Source: an uncultured Collinsella sp. (GTDB lineage Bacteria > Actinomycetota > Coriobacteriia > Coriobacteriales > Coriobacteriaceae). From it: a stretch of 17,174 nt of DNA. The notes beneath the pieces were generated by a model. The model saw only the letters and a list, made by a program, of their open reading frames with translations, made no database searches and was not told where the DNA came from. The stretch lies in assembly GCA_902492855.1 (NCBI GenBank), contig CABUMU010000036.1:1-17174 (forward strand), written 5' to 3'. Below, one piece after another: positions 1 to 6,390 of the stretch. Positions within the stretch are counted from its first letter, which is position 1. The number at the start of each line of letters is the position of its first letter. The position numbers and the translations under genes are program-made.

Positions 1-163
1 GCTCGATATCGGCACGCGAATACAGACGCGTGTTGCCGCCCGAGCGCTGGGGGTTCACCAGGCCCTTGGACTCGTAGACGCGCAGAGTCTGCGGATGCAT
101 GCCGGTCAGCTCGGCCGCCACGCTGATCATGTACAGCGGTTTGTTCCTATTGTCCTCGGCCAT
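1..163 (-). CDS. hspR: MerR-family heat-shock repressor HspR, N-terminal part (cut by window edge)
   Basis: The reverse strand opens at an ATG (163..161) and reads through the window edge for 54 codons. The start MAEDNRNKPLYMIS is followed by a MerR-type winged helix: the recognition segment around residues 22-36 (MHPQTLRVYESKGLVNP) and the wing start GGNTRLYSRADIE. The form TGMHPQTLRVYE with GLVNPQR is typical of HspR, the repressor of dnaK operons in actinobacteria, rather than of metal-sensing MerR proteins. Its place as the last gene after dnaK, grpE and dnaJ supports this. In the family HspR works with DnaK as co-repressor. The gap to dnaJ is 72 bp and includes a small GC hairpin (204-219). 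A purine-rich stretch (AAAGGGG, then CAGG) precedes the start. The C-terminal effector region is outside the window. Confidence 0.88.
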   Translation of the reverse strand, partial: MAEDNRNKPLYMISVAAELTGMHPQTLRVYESKGLVNPQRSGGNTRLYSRADIE

Positions 164-203
164 GCTACCTGACCCCTTTCCGTCTCGTTATCGTCCATCA
201 TAA

Positions 204-219
204 GCCCGCGGGCGCGGGC
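204..219. other. small GC-only hairpin between dnaJ and hspR
   Basis: GCCCGC pairs with GCGGGC around a 4-nt loop (GGGC). There is no T-run after it on the transcribed (minus) strand, so it does not look like a full terminator. It may reduce read-through or stabilise the upstream mRNA end. Confidence 0.3.
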
Positions 220-235
220 GTGCGCCACGACCGCC

Positions 236-1201
236 CTAGTACGTCGCCTTGTAACGGTTGACCTTCTCGCGATAGTCGCGCGTGTCGGCCTCACGCAACT
301 TGGTCATGGCGTCGCGCTCATCATCGGATAGGTTCGTGGGGACCTGCACCTTGATCTCGACGAGCAGCGCGCCCGTACGGCCACGGTGCTTAACGTCGGG
401 CGCACCCATCTCCTTAAAGCGGAACTTCTTTCCCGTCTGGGTGCCAGCGGGCACCTTCAGACGAACCGTCGCGCCGCCGGGCGTGGGCACGTCCACCGTG
501 CAGCCGAGCGCCGCCTCGTAGACCGAGACCGGTACCTCCATGGTCACATCGGCGCCCTTGCGCTTAAACAGCGGGTGCTCCTCCACATGCGTGGTCACGA
601 CCAGGTCGCCGCGCTCGCCGCCGGCAACGCCATACTCGCCGCGACGCTTGTAGCGTAGCTTGCCGCCGTCGACCGCGCCCGCGGGCACCGAGACCGTAAT
701 GGTCTGCTGCTCGCCTGTCGAGGGAATGCGATAGGTGACCTTGTGCGTCACGCCGCGAAACGCGTCCTCGGCCGTCACATCGACGGTCAACGACAGGTCG
801 CCGCCCTTGCGAGCGCGGCTGCGGCCAGCGCCGGCACCGGCAGCGCCCGCAGCCCCGGCAAAGCCCGAGCCCCAATCGCTGCCCCAGGCGCCGTTGCCGC
901 TAAAGATGCTGTCGAAGATGTCGCCCCAGCCGCTGGCACCCGCGCCGGCACCGTAGCCGCCGCCATACGCGCCGCCTGCGCCCGGCATGCCGCCAAACAT
1001 GAGCATCTGGTCGTACTCTTTGCGCTTCTTCTCGTCCGAAAGCGTCTCGTAGGCCTCGCTGATCTCCTTGAACTTGGCCTCGTCGCCGCCGGCATCGGGG
1101 TGATATTTTTGCGCGAGCTTGCGAAACGCACTCTTGATCTCTTTGTCGGAGGCGCTCTTGGATACGCCCAGGATGTCATAGAAGGTTTTGCCTGCAGCCA
1201 T
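236..1201 (-). CDS. dnaJ: J-domain co-chaperone, DnaJ/CbpA type without zinc finger
   Basis: This 321-residue protein delivers clients to DnaK and stimulates its ATPase. The J domain is at residues 5-70 with the HPD motif at 34-36. It is followed by a Gly/Phe/Ala-rich linker (about 70-135) and two C-terminal beta-sandwich client-binding domains, including the conserved VPAGA, VPTPGG and VPAGTQTG turns. No CxxCxGxG repeat is present and the whole protein has only one cysteine, so the zinc-binding domain of class A DnaJ is missing and the architecture is class B (CbpA-like). I chose the ATG at 1201 because GGAGAGGAG lies just upstream and because the J domain begins right after it; the longer frame to 1234 adds only a basic, Gly-rich tail. 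It lies 108 bp after grpE, with a strong hairpin between them. Confidence 0.93.
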   Translation of the reverse strand: MAAGKTFYDILGVSKSASDKEIKSAFRKLAQKYHPDAGGDEAKFKEISEAYETLSDEKKRKEYDQMLMFGGMPGAGGAYGGGYGAGAGASGWGDIFDSIFSGNGAWGSDWGSGFAGAAGAAGAGAGRSRARKGGDLSLTVDVTAEDAFRGVTHKVTYRIPSTGEQQTITVSVPAGAVDGGKLRYKRRGEYGVAGGERGDLVVTTHVEEHPLFKRKGADVTMEVPVSVYEAALGCTVDVPTPGGATVRLKVPAGTQTGKKFRFKEMGAPDVKHRGRTGALLVEIKVQVPTNLSDDERDAMTKLREADTRDYREKVNRYKATY

Positions 1202-1274
1202 CGTAGCTCCTCTCCTGTTACGTCCGCCGCCCATGCAGACGACGGCTCATGCTTTCATATGGCACTAGGCCAGA

Positions 1275-1304
1275 AAGGGCCCCGGGTGTTGCCCCGGGGC
1301 CCTT
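1275..1304 (-). terminator. strong stem-loop between grpE and dnaJ (attenuator or weak terminator)
   Basis: A perfect 12-bp stem (AAGGGCCCCGGG, 1275-1286, with its complement at 1293-1304) encloses a 6-nt loop. Read in the transcribed minus direction it is followed only by TTTCT, so the U-tract is weak. It sits just after the grpE stop codon and before dnaJ, so it probably lowers dnaJ-hspR expression relative to dnaK-grpE or protects the dnaK-grpE message. Confidence 0.55.
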
Positions 1305-1309
1305 CTCAA

Positions 1310-2152
1310 TTACTCCTCGGTGCTCTCGGCCGTATCGGCCGCAGCATCCTCGGGCGCCGCTTCGGGCTCCGGTGCGGGGCGCTTCTCGCCACCGTAGGTC
1401 ACCGTCACCATCGCGGAACGCAGGATGCGATCCGCCATGCGGTAGCCCTTCTGGTACACATCGTTGACGGTCTCGTCGTACTGCGATGCGTCCTCGACGC
1501 GACCCACAGCCTGGTGCTCGAGCGGATCGAACGCCTCGCCCTTGGGGTCGATGGGCTCAACGCCCTCATGCGCAAACACGTCGAGCAGCTTGGCATGTAC
1601 CGCGTCAACGCCATCGACGAACTGCTTAAAGTCGTCAGAAAGCTCTTGGCTGCGGGCATGGTCGATCGCGCGCTCGATATCGTCGATCACCGGCAACAGC
1701 GCGGTGACAAGCTTCTCGGTCGCGCGCTCGCGCTCGGCGATGCGCTCGTTGGCGGTGCGGCGACGGAAGTTCTCCCAGTCGGCCTGCAGACGGGCGGTGC
1801 GCTCGGTGGCGTCCTTTGCCTTGTCCTCGGCGGCCTTCTGAGCCTCTGCCGCAGCATCGAGCTCATTGCGCACGTCGGCAAGCTCTTTCTGAGCCTGCTC
1901 GAACTTGAGCTTAAAGTCGTTGTCGGCGGCTTCTTCACCGGCGCGGATAGCGGCTTCCACCATCTCGTCCTCGGTCATCGTCGCCTCCTTGTTGGAATCC
2001 TCTACTTGGTTCTCGGCAGCCTCGGCGGCCGGGGCCTCGTTGGCCTCGGTAACGTCTGCGGCCTCTACGGGAATCTTCACGTCCTTCTCCTCAGAGTCAA
2101 CGGGGGCGGCGCCAGCGGCGGCCGCCTCCGTGCGAGCTTTACGGGCGGACAT
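1310..2152 (-). CDS. grpE: nucleotide exchange factor GrpE
   Basis: GrpE releases ADP from DnaK. From the first ATG the protein has 280 residues. Residues 1-58 are an acidic, Ala/Glu-rich, probably disordered tail. Then comes a long coiled-coil helix (about 75-155, ending with the ENFRRRTANE signature), a four-helix dimer segment with LLPVIDDIERAI, and the beta domain with FDPLEHQAV and a KGYRMADRILRSAMVTV ending that is diagnostic of GrpE. The start at 2152 lies 2 bp after the dnaK stop and has only a weak ribosome site. A second in-frame ATG (1978, residue 59) follows a near-perfect AAGGAGG at 6 nt and would give 222 residues, closer to the family's usual length. Either or both starts may be used; function is certain, the start is not. 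Confidence 0.95.
   Translation of the reverse strand: MSARKARTEAAAAGAAPVDSEEKDVKIPVEAADVTEANEAPAAEAAENQVEDSNKEATMTEDEMVEAAIRAGEEAADNDFKLKFEQAQKELADVRNELDAAAEAQKAAEDKAKDATERTARLQADWENFRRRTANERIAERERATEKLVTALLPVIDDIERAIDHARSQELSDDFKQFVDGVDAVHAKLLDVFAHEGVEPIDPKGEAFDPLEHQAVGRVEDASQYDETVNDVYQKGYRMADRILRSAMVTVTYGGEKRPAPEPEAAPEDAAADTAESTEE
1976..1992 (-). promoter_or_regulatory. internal ribosome-binding site and alternative GrpE start
   Basis: On the minus strand AAGGAGG is followed by CGACG and ATG (1978..1976), in frame with GrpE at residue 59. This is a much better Shine-Dalgarno match than that of the upstream ATG at 2152. Confidence 0.5.
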
Positions 2153-2154
2153 GA

Positions 2155-4047
2155 TTATTTGTCCTCGTCGTCCACAACCTCGTAGTCGGCGTCGACGACG
2201 TCATCGTCGGCAGGCTGGGCGCCGGCGGCACCGTCGGTCTGCTGCTGAGCGTCGGCGTAGACAACCTGGGCCAGCTCGTAGGCCACGGACTGCAGGGACT
2301 CGCCGGCGGCCTTGATGGCCTCGACGTCAGAGCCCTCGAGCGCCTTCTTGGCGTCGGCGATAGCGGCCTCGGCCTTGGACTTCACGTCGGCGGAAACCTT
2401 GTCGCCCAGCTCGTTGAGGGTCTGCTCGGTGGAGTAGCACAGGCTGTCGGTCTGGTTGCGGACCTCGACCTCTTCCTTCTGCTTCTTGTCCTCCTCGGCA
2501 TGAGCCTCGGCGTCCTTGACCATACGATCGACTTCGTCGTCGGAAAGCGCGGTGGAGCCGGAAATGGTGATCTGCTGCTCCTTGCCGGTGCCCTTGTCCT
2601 TAGCGGAGACCTTGACGATGCCGTTGGCGTCGATGTCGAACGTGACCTCGATCTGCGGCACGCCGCGGCGGGCAGCCGGAATGCCGGTCAGCTGGAACTT
2701 ACCGAGCGACTTGTTGTCGCGGGCAAGCTCGCGCTCGCCCTGGAGCACGTTGATCTCGACGCTGGTCTGGTTGTCGGCAGCGGTGGAGTAGACCTCGGTC
2801 TTGGAGGTCGGGATCGTGGTGTTGCGGTCGATCATCTTGGTCATGATGCCGCCCATGGTCTCGACGCCCAGCGACAGCGGGGTAACGTCGAGCAGCAGGA
2901 TGCCCTCGACGTCGCCGGTGAGCACGCCGCCCTGGACGGCAGCACCGTCGGCAACGACCTCGTCGGGGTTCACGGACATGTTGGGCTGCTTGCCGGTCAT
3001 GGTCTTGACGAGCTCCTGGACAGCGGGCATACGGGTGGAGCCGCCGACGAGGATGACCTCGGTCAAATCGGAGAGCTTGAGCTTAGCGTCGCGCAGGGCG
3101 TTGGTGACAGGCTGCTTGCAGCGCTCGAGCAGGTCGCGGGTGATCTTCTCGAACTCGGCGCGGGTCAGCGTGTAGTTGAGGTGCAGCGGGCCGGACTGGT
3201 TCATGGTAATGAACGGCAGGTTGATGGTGGTCTGCTGGGCGGCGGAGAGCTCCTTCTTGGCGTTCTCGGCGGCCTCCTTCAGACGCTGCAGGGCCATGGG
3301 GTCCTGACGCAGGTCGACACCGTTCTCCTGCTGGAACTTATCGGCCATCCAATCGATGACGCGCTGATCCCAGTCGTCGCCGCCCAGGTGGTTATCGCCC
3401 GAGGTGGACAGAACCTCAAACACGCCGTCGGCGAGGTCGAGGATGGAGACGTCGAAGGTGCCGCCGCCCAGGTCGAAGACCAGGATGCGCTGGTCGGTGC
3501 CCTGCTTGTCCAGGCCATAGGCAAGAGCAGCAGCGGTCGGCTCGTTGACGATACGCTTGACGTTGAGGCCAGCGATCTTGCCGGCGTCCTTGGTGGCCTG
3601 ACGCTGGGCGTCGTTGAAGTAGGCCGGGACGGTGATGACGGCGTCGGTGACGGTCTCGCCCAGATACTTCTCGGCGTCGGCCTTCATCTTCGCGAGCGTC
3701 ATGGCGCTCACCTGCTCGGCGGTGTAATCCTTGCCCTCGATGTCGACGACGGCACGGCCACCCTGGCCCTCCTTGACCTCATACGGCACGGTCTTGATCT
3801 CGGAGGTGCACTCGGAGTACTTGCGGCCCATGAAGCGCTTGATGGAGAACACGGTGTTCTTGGGGTTGGTGACAGCCTGGTTCTTAGCGGCCTTACCCAC
3901 GACGCGGTCGCCGTCGGCACGGAAGCCCACGACGGACGGGGTGGTGCGGTCGCCCTCGGCGTTCACGATAATGGTCGGAGAACCGCCCTCGAGGACGGCC
4001 ATAGCGGAGTTAGTAGTACCAAGGTCGATACCAAGAATCTTACTCAT
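2155..4047 (-). CDS. dnaK: Hsp70 chaperone DnaK
   Basis: The 630-residue product is a full-length Hsp70. The N-terminal ATPase domain starts with GIDLGTTNSAMAVLEGG and contains NEPTAAALAYG, the phosphate-binding FDLGGGTFDVS and the LVGGSTRMPAV motif. The interdomain linker with GILLLDVTPLSLGVETMGG follows, then the substrate-binding beta domain with INVLQGERELARDN and a helical lid. The tail is Asp/Glu-rich. The N-terminal lobe is of the short form typical of Gram-positive and actinobacterial DnaK. The start ATG (4047) is preceded by GAGAGAGGGAA. It is the first gene of the heat-shock cluster; grpE begins 2 bp after its stop codon. The leader carries a GC hairpin (4075-4104). No canonical HAIR or CIRCE operator was recognised upstream. 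Confidence 0.98.
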   Translation of the reverse strand: MSKILGIDLGTTNSAMAVLEGGSPTIIVNAEGDRTTPSVVGFRADGDRVVGKAAKNQAVTNPKNTVFSIKRFMGRKYSECTSEIKTVPYEVKEGQGGRAVVDIEGKDYTAEQVSAMTLAKMKADAEKYLGETVTDAVITVPAYFNDAQRQATKDAGKIAGLNVKRIVNEPTAAALAYGLDKQGTDQRILVFDLGGGTFDVSILDLADGVFEVLSTSGDNHLGGDDWDQRVIDWMADKFQQENGVDLRQDPMALQRLKEAAENAKKELSAAQQTTINLPFITMNQSGPLHLNYTLTRAEFEKITRDLLERCKQPVTNALRDAKLKLSDLTEVILVGGSTRMPAVQELVKTMTGKQPNMSVNPDEVVADGAAVQGGVLTGDVEGILLLDVTPLSLGVETMGGIMTKMIDRNTTIPTSKTEVYSTAADNQTSVEINVLQGERELARDNKSLGKFQLTGIPAARRGVPQIEVTFDIDANGIVKVSAKDKGTGKEQQITISGSTALSDDEVDRMVKDAEAHAEEDKKQKEEVEVRNQTDSLCYSTEQTLNELGDKVSADVKSKAEAAIADAKKALEGSDVEAIKAAGESLQSVAYELAQVVYADAQQQTDGAAGAQPADDDVVDADYEVVDDEDK

Positions 4048-4074
4048 TAGAAATTCCCTCTCTCTTTTGCGTTC

Positions 4075-4104
4075 GCGCCGCCTCGACGATCTGTCGCGCG
4101 GCGC
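4075..4104 (-). other. hairpin in the dnaK 5' leader
   Basis: GCGCCGC (4075-4081) pairs with GCGGCGC (4098-4104), and inside it CGAC (4084-4087) pairs with GTCG (4093-4096) around a GATCT loop, with a small asymmetric bulge. It would form about 11 bp in the dnaK mRNA, ending 27 nt before the start codon and just ahead of the ribosome site, which stays free. It could stabilise the leader or affect translation with temperature; this role is inferred. Confidence 0.45.
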
Positions 4105-4140
4105 TTCGGCTTGTCTTTCAGGATGTAGTGTATCCCCTTA

Positions 4141-4200
4141 TGGGCCGGAATATACAAAATCTAAGTCAATTCATATAAGATTTCTTATTGCTGAGAGTTT
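4141..4200 (-). promoter_or_regulatory. AT-rich region, probable dnaK promoter and regulator site
   Basis: This is the only AT-rich patch ahead of dnaK. On the minus strand it holds TATATT (4154..4149) as a possible -10 and TTGACT (4169..4164), but they are only 9 nt apart so they do not make a standard pair. A near-palindrome ATAAGATTTCTTAT lies at 4175-4188 and could be a repressor site. The actinobacterial HAIR sequence (CTTGAGT-N7-ACTCAAG) and CIRCE were looked for by eye and not found. The exact promoter is unresolved. Confidence 0.35.
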
Positions 4201-4309
4201 AGGTTCTTAAATGCGCAGGTAGACGCACTGTTTGAGTTCTCGGCAAATCTATCGAGATCTATGTAGAGATGGCTGAGGTTTGCGTCCGGGGGTGCCTGGG
4301 GGCCGTCTT

Positions 4310-4495
4310 GCGGAAAGCTCATCCCGGTTTGAGCGTGGATTCCGGGTCGCAGTTTCCGTCTGAAGGCTCAACCGGAAACCGTATCCCGTTTTGAGAGCTG
4401 ATACCGGCTCGCATTTTCCGCTAGCGGGCCTAACCGGAAACTGCAACCCGTTTTTCGACAAAATAATGGGATGCGGTTTCCGCAAGCACGCTCAA
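4310..4495. repeat. three tandem copies of a 62-bp repeat made of inverted half-units
   Basis: Copies are 4310-4371, 4372-4433 and 4434-4495, each exactly 62 bp. Each starts with SCGGAAA followed by a CCCG about 15 nt in, has TTTTCCG or GTTTCCG near position 45, and ends in YTMAA. The second half is the approximate reverse complement of the first: the first half of copy 3 (CGGAAACTGCAACCC) matches the complement of the second half of copy 1 (GGGTCGCAGTTTCCG) with one difference. The result is six alternating roughly 31-bp elements. No convincing protein is encoded. It lies between the divergent dnaK and ferredoxin genes, outside their likely promoters. Confidence 0.75.
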
Positions 4496-4616
4496 TCGCC
4501 CTATATTTCAAGTCACCTTTAGCTAACATTTATGCAGCTCAACGGCCCCACCTGCGCGTTTTTTAGTAAACCTTGGCATACTCGGCGAACGGTATGAAGA
4601 TGCCGGCCAGAGGGTA

Positions 4617-4644
4617 TTGCAAACGGTCGCTCCCGTGGTATGTT
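4617..4644 (+). promoter_or_regulatory. candidate sigma70-type promoter for the ferredoxin gene
   Basis: TTGCAA (4617-4622) and TATGTT (4639-4644) are separated by 16 nt and lie about 60 nt ahead of the ferredoxin start. Both hexamers match the consensus in four of six positions. Confidence 0.45.
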
Positions 4645-4705
4645 TTTGCCCGAATCAAACCGGCGCGCATCGCCTGTAGCGTCGGTCAACAGAGAGGAAA
4701 CTACC

Positions 4706-4891
4706 ATGGCTCATCCCGTAATTGATGCCGACGAGTGCATCGCTTGTGGCGTTTGCGTCGACTCCTGCCCCGCTGGCGTTCTGGAACTCCAGGACGTCGC
4801 TACCGTCGCTGACGAGGACTCCTGCGTCGCCTGTGGCGCTTGCCAGGACGCTTGCCCCGCTGGCGCGATCACCGAGATCGTCGAGGAGTAA
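4706..4891 (+). CDS. small 2[4Fe-4S] ferredoxin (clostridial type)
   Basis: This 61-residue soluble electron carrier has two clean cluster motifs: CxxCxxCxxxCP at C11, C14, C17 and C21, and again at C40, C43, C46 and C50. Each motif's fourth Cys goes to the other cluster, as in clostridial ferredoxins. The length and the internal two-fold repeat are normal for the family; the tail is acidic, as needed for docking to partner enzymes. The start ATG has AGAGAGGAAA just upstream. It is a single-gene unit with its own promoter and a strong terminator. In an anaerobe such a protein carries electrons between pyruvate or 2-oxoacid oxidoreductases and hydrogenases; the precise partner cannot be told from this sequence. 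Confidence 0.96.
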   Translation: MAHPVIDADECIACGVCVDSCPAGVLELQDVATVADEDSCVACGACQDACPAGAITEIVEE

Positions 4892-4930
4892 CAACTCCCC
4901 ACTTGCACACTCAAAAGTACACCGTGCACA

Positions 4931-4968
4931 AAAAGGAGGCCTCCGCATCGCCGCGGAGGCCTCCTTTT
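4931..4968. terminator. bidirectional intrinsic terminator between ferredoxin and niaR
   Basis: A perfect 16-bp stem, AAAAGGAGGCCTCCGC and its complement (4931-4946 and 4953-4968), surrounds a 6-nt loop. It ends in TTTT on the plus strand and TTTTT on the minus strand, so it can stop both the ferredoxin transcript and the convergent nad-niaR transcript, whose last stop codon lies 14 bp away. Confidence 0.92.
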
Positions 4969-4981
4969 GCATTCGTCGTTA

Positions 4982-5527
4982 CTAGGACAGGTCATCTTCG
5001 TAGGGCATCAGGTCTGCTAGGTAGCCTTTCTCCTTGAGCATCGCCTCGATCTCGTCGAGGGTTTGCTCGTCCTCCGCCGCGATGCGATGGAAGTGATAGC
5101 CGCTTGTCACCGTCAGCAGTGGAAAACTCTTGCCGCTGGCAATACCCTCCAGATAGCGCTCGATATCGCGACGGTTGCGAATGTCCAGATCGGCTGTGAT
5201 CTTGCCATACACGCGGTGATTGACGATCACGTTGAGAACGGCGCCTCCGGCGTCGACGATGCTCGTGAGCTCGTCACTTGCCTGCTCCACGCTATGGTGC
5301 ACCTTGACCACGCGCGTGGGAACAGCCGGGCTGCCCGCCGCCTCCTGCAGCACGTAGCCGCGATTGGTGGCCACGATATCGTGCCCATCGGCGCGCAGCA
5401 GGGCGATGTCTTGCACGACAATCTGGCGGCTCACACCCACCTCACGAGCAAGCGCACTGCCCGAAACGGGCTCCTTGGCTCGCTCGAGCACGCCTATGAT
5501 GGCACGGCGACGCTCGCGGGCGTCCAT
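4982..5527 (-). CDS. niaR: niacin-responsive repressor NiaR (HTH plus 3H domain)
   Basis: The 181-residue protein has an HTH_11-type winged helix (about 5-58; SGSALAREVGVSRQIVVQDI) and a C-terminal 3H domain named for conserved histidines (about 70-170). Candidate metal and ligand residues, matched to the Thermotoga family member TM1602 from memory, are H78, E86, H145 and H147; VNHRVYG at 102-108 is also typical. In Firmicutes and Thermotogae NiaR (YrxA) represses NAD synthesis and niacin transport genes when nicotinic acid is bound. Its ATG overlaps the last base of the nadC stop codon (TAATG), so it is translationally coupled to the operon it should control. The likely operator is the 19-bp inverted repeat upstream of nadA (8890-8933). 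Confidence 0.92.
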   Translation of the reverse strand: MDARERRRAIIGVLERAKEPVSGSALAREVGVSRQIVVQDIALLRADGHDIVATNRGYVLQEAAGSPAVPTRVVKVHHSVEQASDELTSIVDAGGAVLNVIVNHRVYGKITADLDIRNRRDIERYLEGIASGKSFPLLTVTSGYHFHRIAAEDEQTLDEIEAMLKEKGYLADLMPYEDDLS

Positions 5528-6387
5528 TATTTACCGTCCAGCAGACGCAGGTGCTTAAGCGAGAGGTCGAGAATCGGCGCAGAGTGCGTCAGCGCCCCCG
5601 AGCTAATAAAGTCAACGCCCAGGTCGGCGAGCGCGCGGATATTGCTGGCGTCCACGTTGCCCGAGCACTCGGTCTTGGCACGGCCGGCGATAAGCTCAAT
5701 CGCGGCAGCCATGTCGTCGTGGGTCATGTTGTCGAACATGATGATGTCGGCGCCGGCCTCCACAGCCTCGCGCACCATGTCCAGGTTCTCGCACTCAATC
5801 TCGACCGTCGCGGTAAACGACGCATGGGCGCGCGCCATCTCGATCGCGCGCGTCACGCCACCGGCGGCATCGATGTGGTTGTCCTTGAGCATGACGGCCG
5901 TCGACAGGTTGTAACGGTGGTTGCTACCGCCGCCAATCTCGACCGCGGCCTTCTCGAAGACGCGCATGCCCGGCGTGGTCTTGCGCGTGTCGACAAGCAC
6001 GGTCTTGGTACCCTCGAGCACCGCAGCCATCTGGTGCGTATAGGTAGCGATACCGCTCATGCGCTGCAGGTAGTTGAGCGCCACGCGCTCGCCCGAAAGC
6101 AGCACGCGCGCATCGCCGCGCACCTGCCCTACGTGGTCGCCGGCGTGCACCTCGTCGCCATCGGCAACGTCGAGCAGCACCGAGCTCTGCGAATCCAGCA
6201 GCTCAAAGGTGCGGGCAAACACATCCAAGCCGGCGATGATGCCGTCGGCCTTGGCGATAAGTTCCACCGTGGCGGGACGCGCCGTGGGGCACACGCTCGC
6301 CGTGCTCACATCCTCAAAGGTAATGTCCTCGCGCAGAGCCTGCAGAATCAGATCATCGACGACGAGCTTCATGGTAATGGGATTCAT
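5527..6387 (-). CDS. nadC: quinolinate phosphoribosyltransferase NadC
   Basis: NadC condenses quinolinate with PRPP, releasing CO2, to give nicotinate mononucleotide. The 286-residue protein has an N-terminal open-faced sandwich (about 1-110) that contains the ERVALNYLQRMSGIAT motif, and a barrel domain with DTRKTTPGMR, EKAAVEIGGGSNHRYNL and MLKDNHI, which bind PRPP and quinolinate. C-terminal segments VEIECEN, MFDNM and VDFISSGALTHS complete the phosphate site. Length is normal for the family. The start at 6387 is supported by GGAGGAG six nt upstream; the nadB stop codon lies 3 bp before it. All expected catalytic basic residues appear present. Confidence 0.97.
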   Translation of the reverse strand: MNPITMKLVVDDLILQALREDITFEDVSTASVCPTARPATVELIAKADGIIAGLDVFARTFELLDSQSSVLLDVADGDEVHAGDHVGQVRGDARVLLSGERVALNYLQRMSGIATYTHQMAAVLEGTKTVLVDTRKTTPGMRVFEKAAVEIGGGSNHRYNLSTAVMLKDNHIDAAGGVTRAIEMARAHASFTATVEIECENLDMVREAVEAGADIIMFDNMTHDDMAAAIELIAGRAKTECSGNVDASNIRALADLGVDFISSGALTHSAPILDLSLKHLRLLDGK

Positions 6388-6390
6388 GGT

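Noticed and set aside
743..2185. 480-codon open frame on the plus strand opposite dnaJ and grpE
   Set aside because: It spans two genuine genes and the gap between them, has a biased composition and no ribosome site, so it is a shadow of the minus-strand genes.
2500..4050. 516-codon open frame on the plus strand opposite dnaK
   Set aside because: Long antisense frames opposite dnaK are a known effect of codon bias in GC-rich genomes; the translation is low complexity (Gly, Leu, Val, Asp, His) with no recognisable domain, and dnaK itself is certain.
4249..4485. 78-codon minus-strand frame over the 62-bp repeat array
   Set aside because: The frame is open only because the repeat unit lacks stops there; copies do not give the same peptide since 62 is not a multiple of three, and there is no ribosome site.
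4310..4495. Repeat array considered as CRISPR
   Set aside because: Units are contiguous, diverged along their whole length and internally inverted, with no constant repeat alternating with unique spacers and no cas genes.
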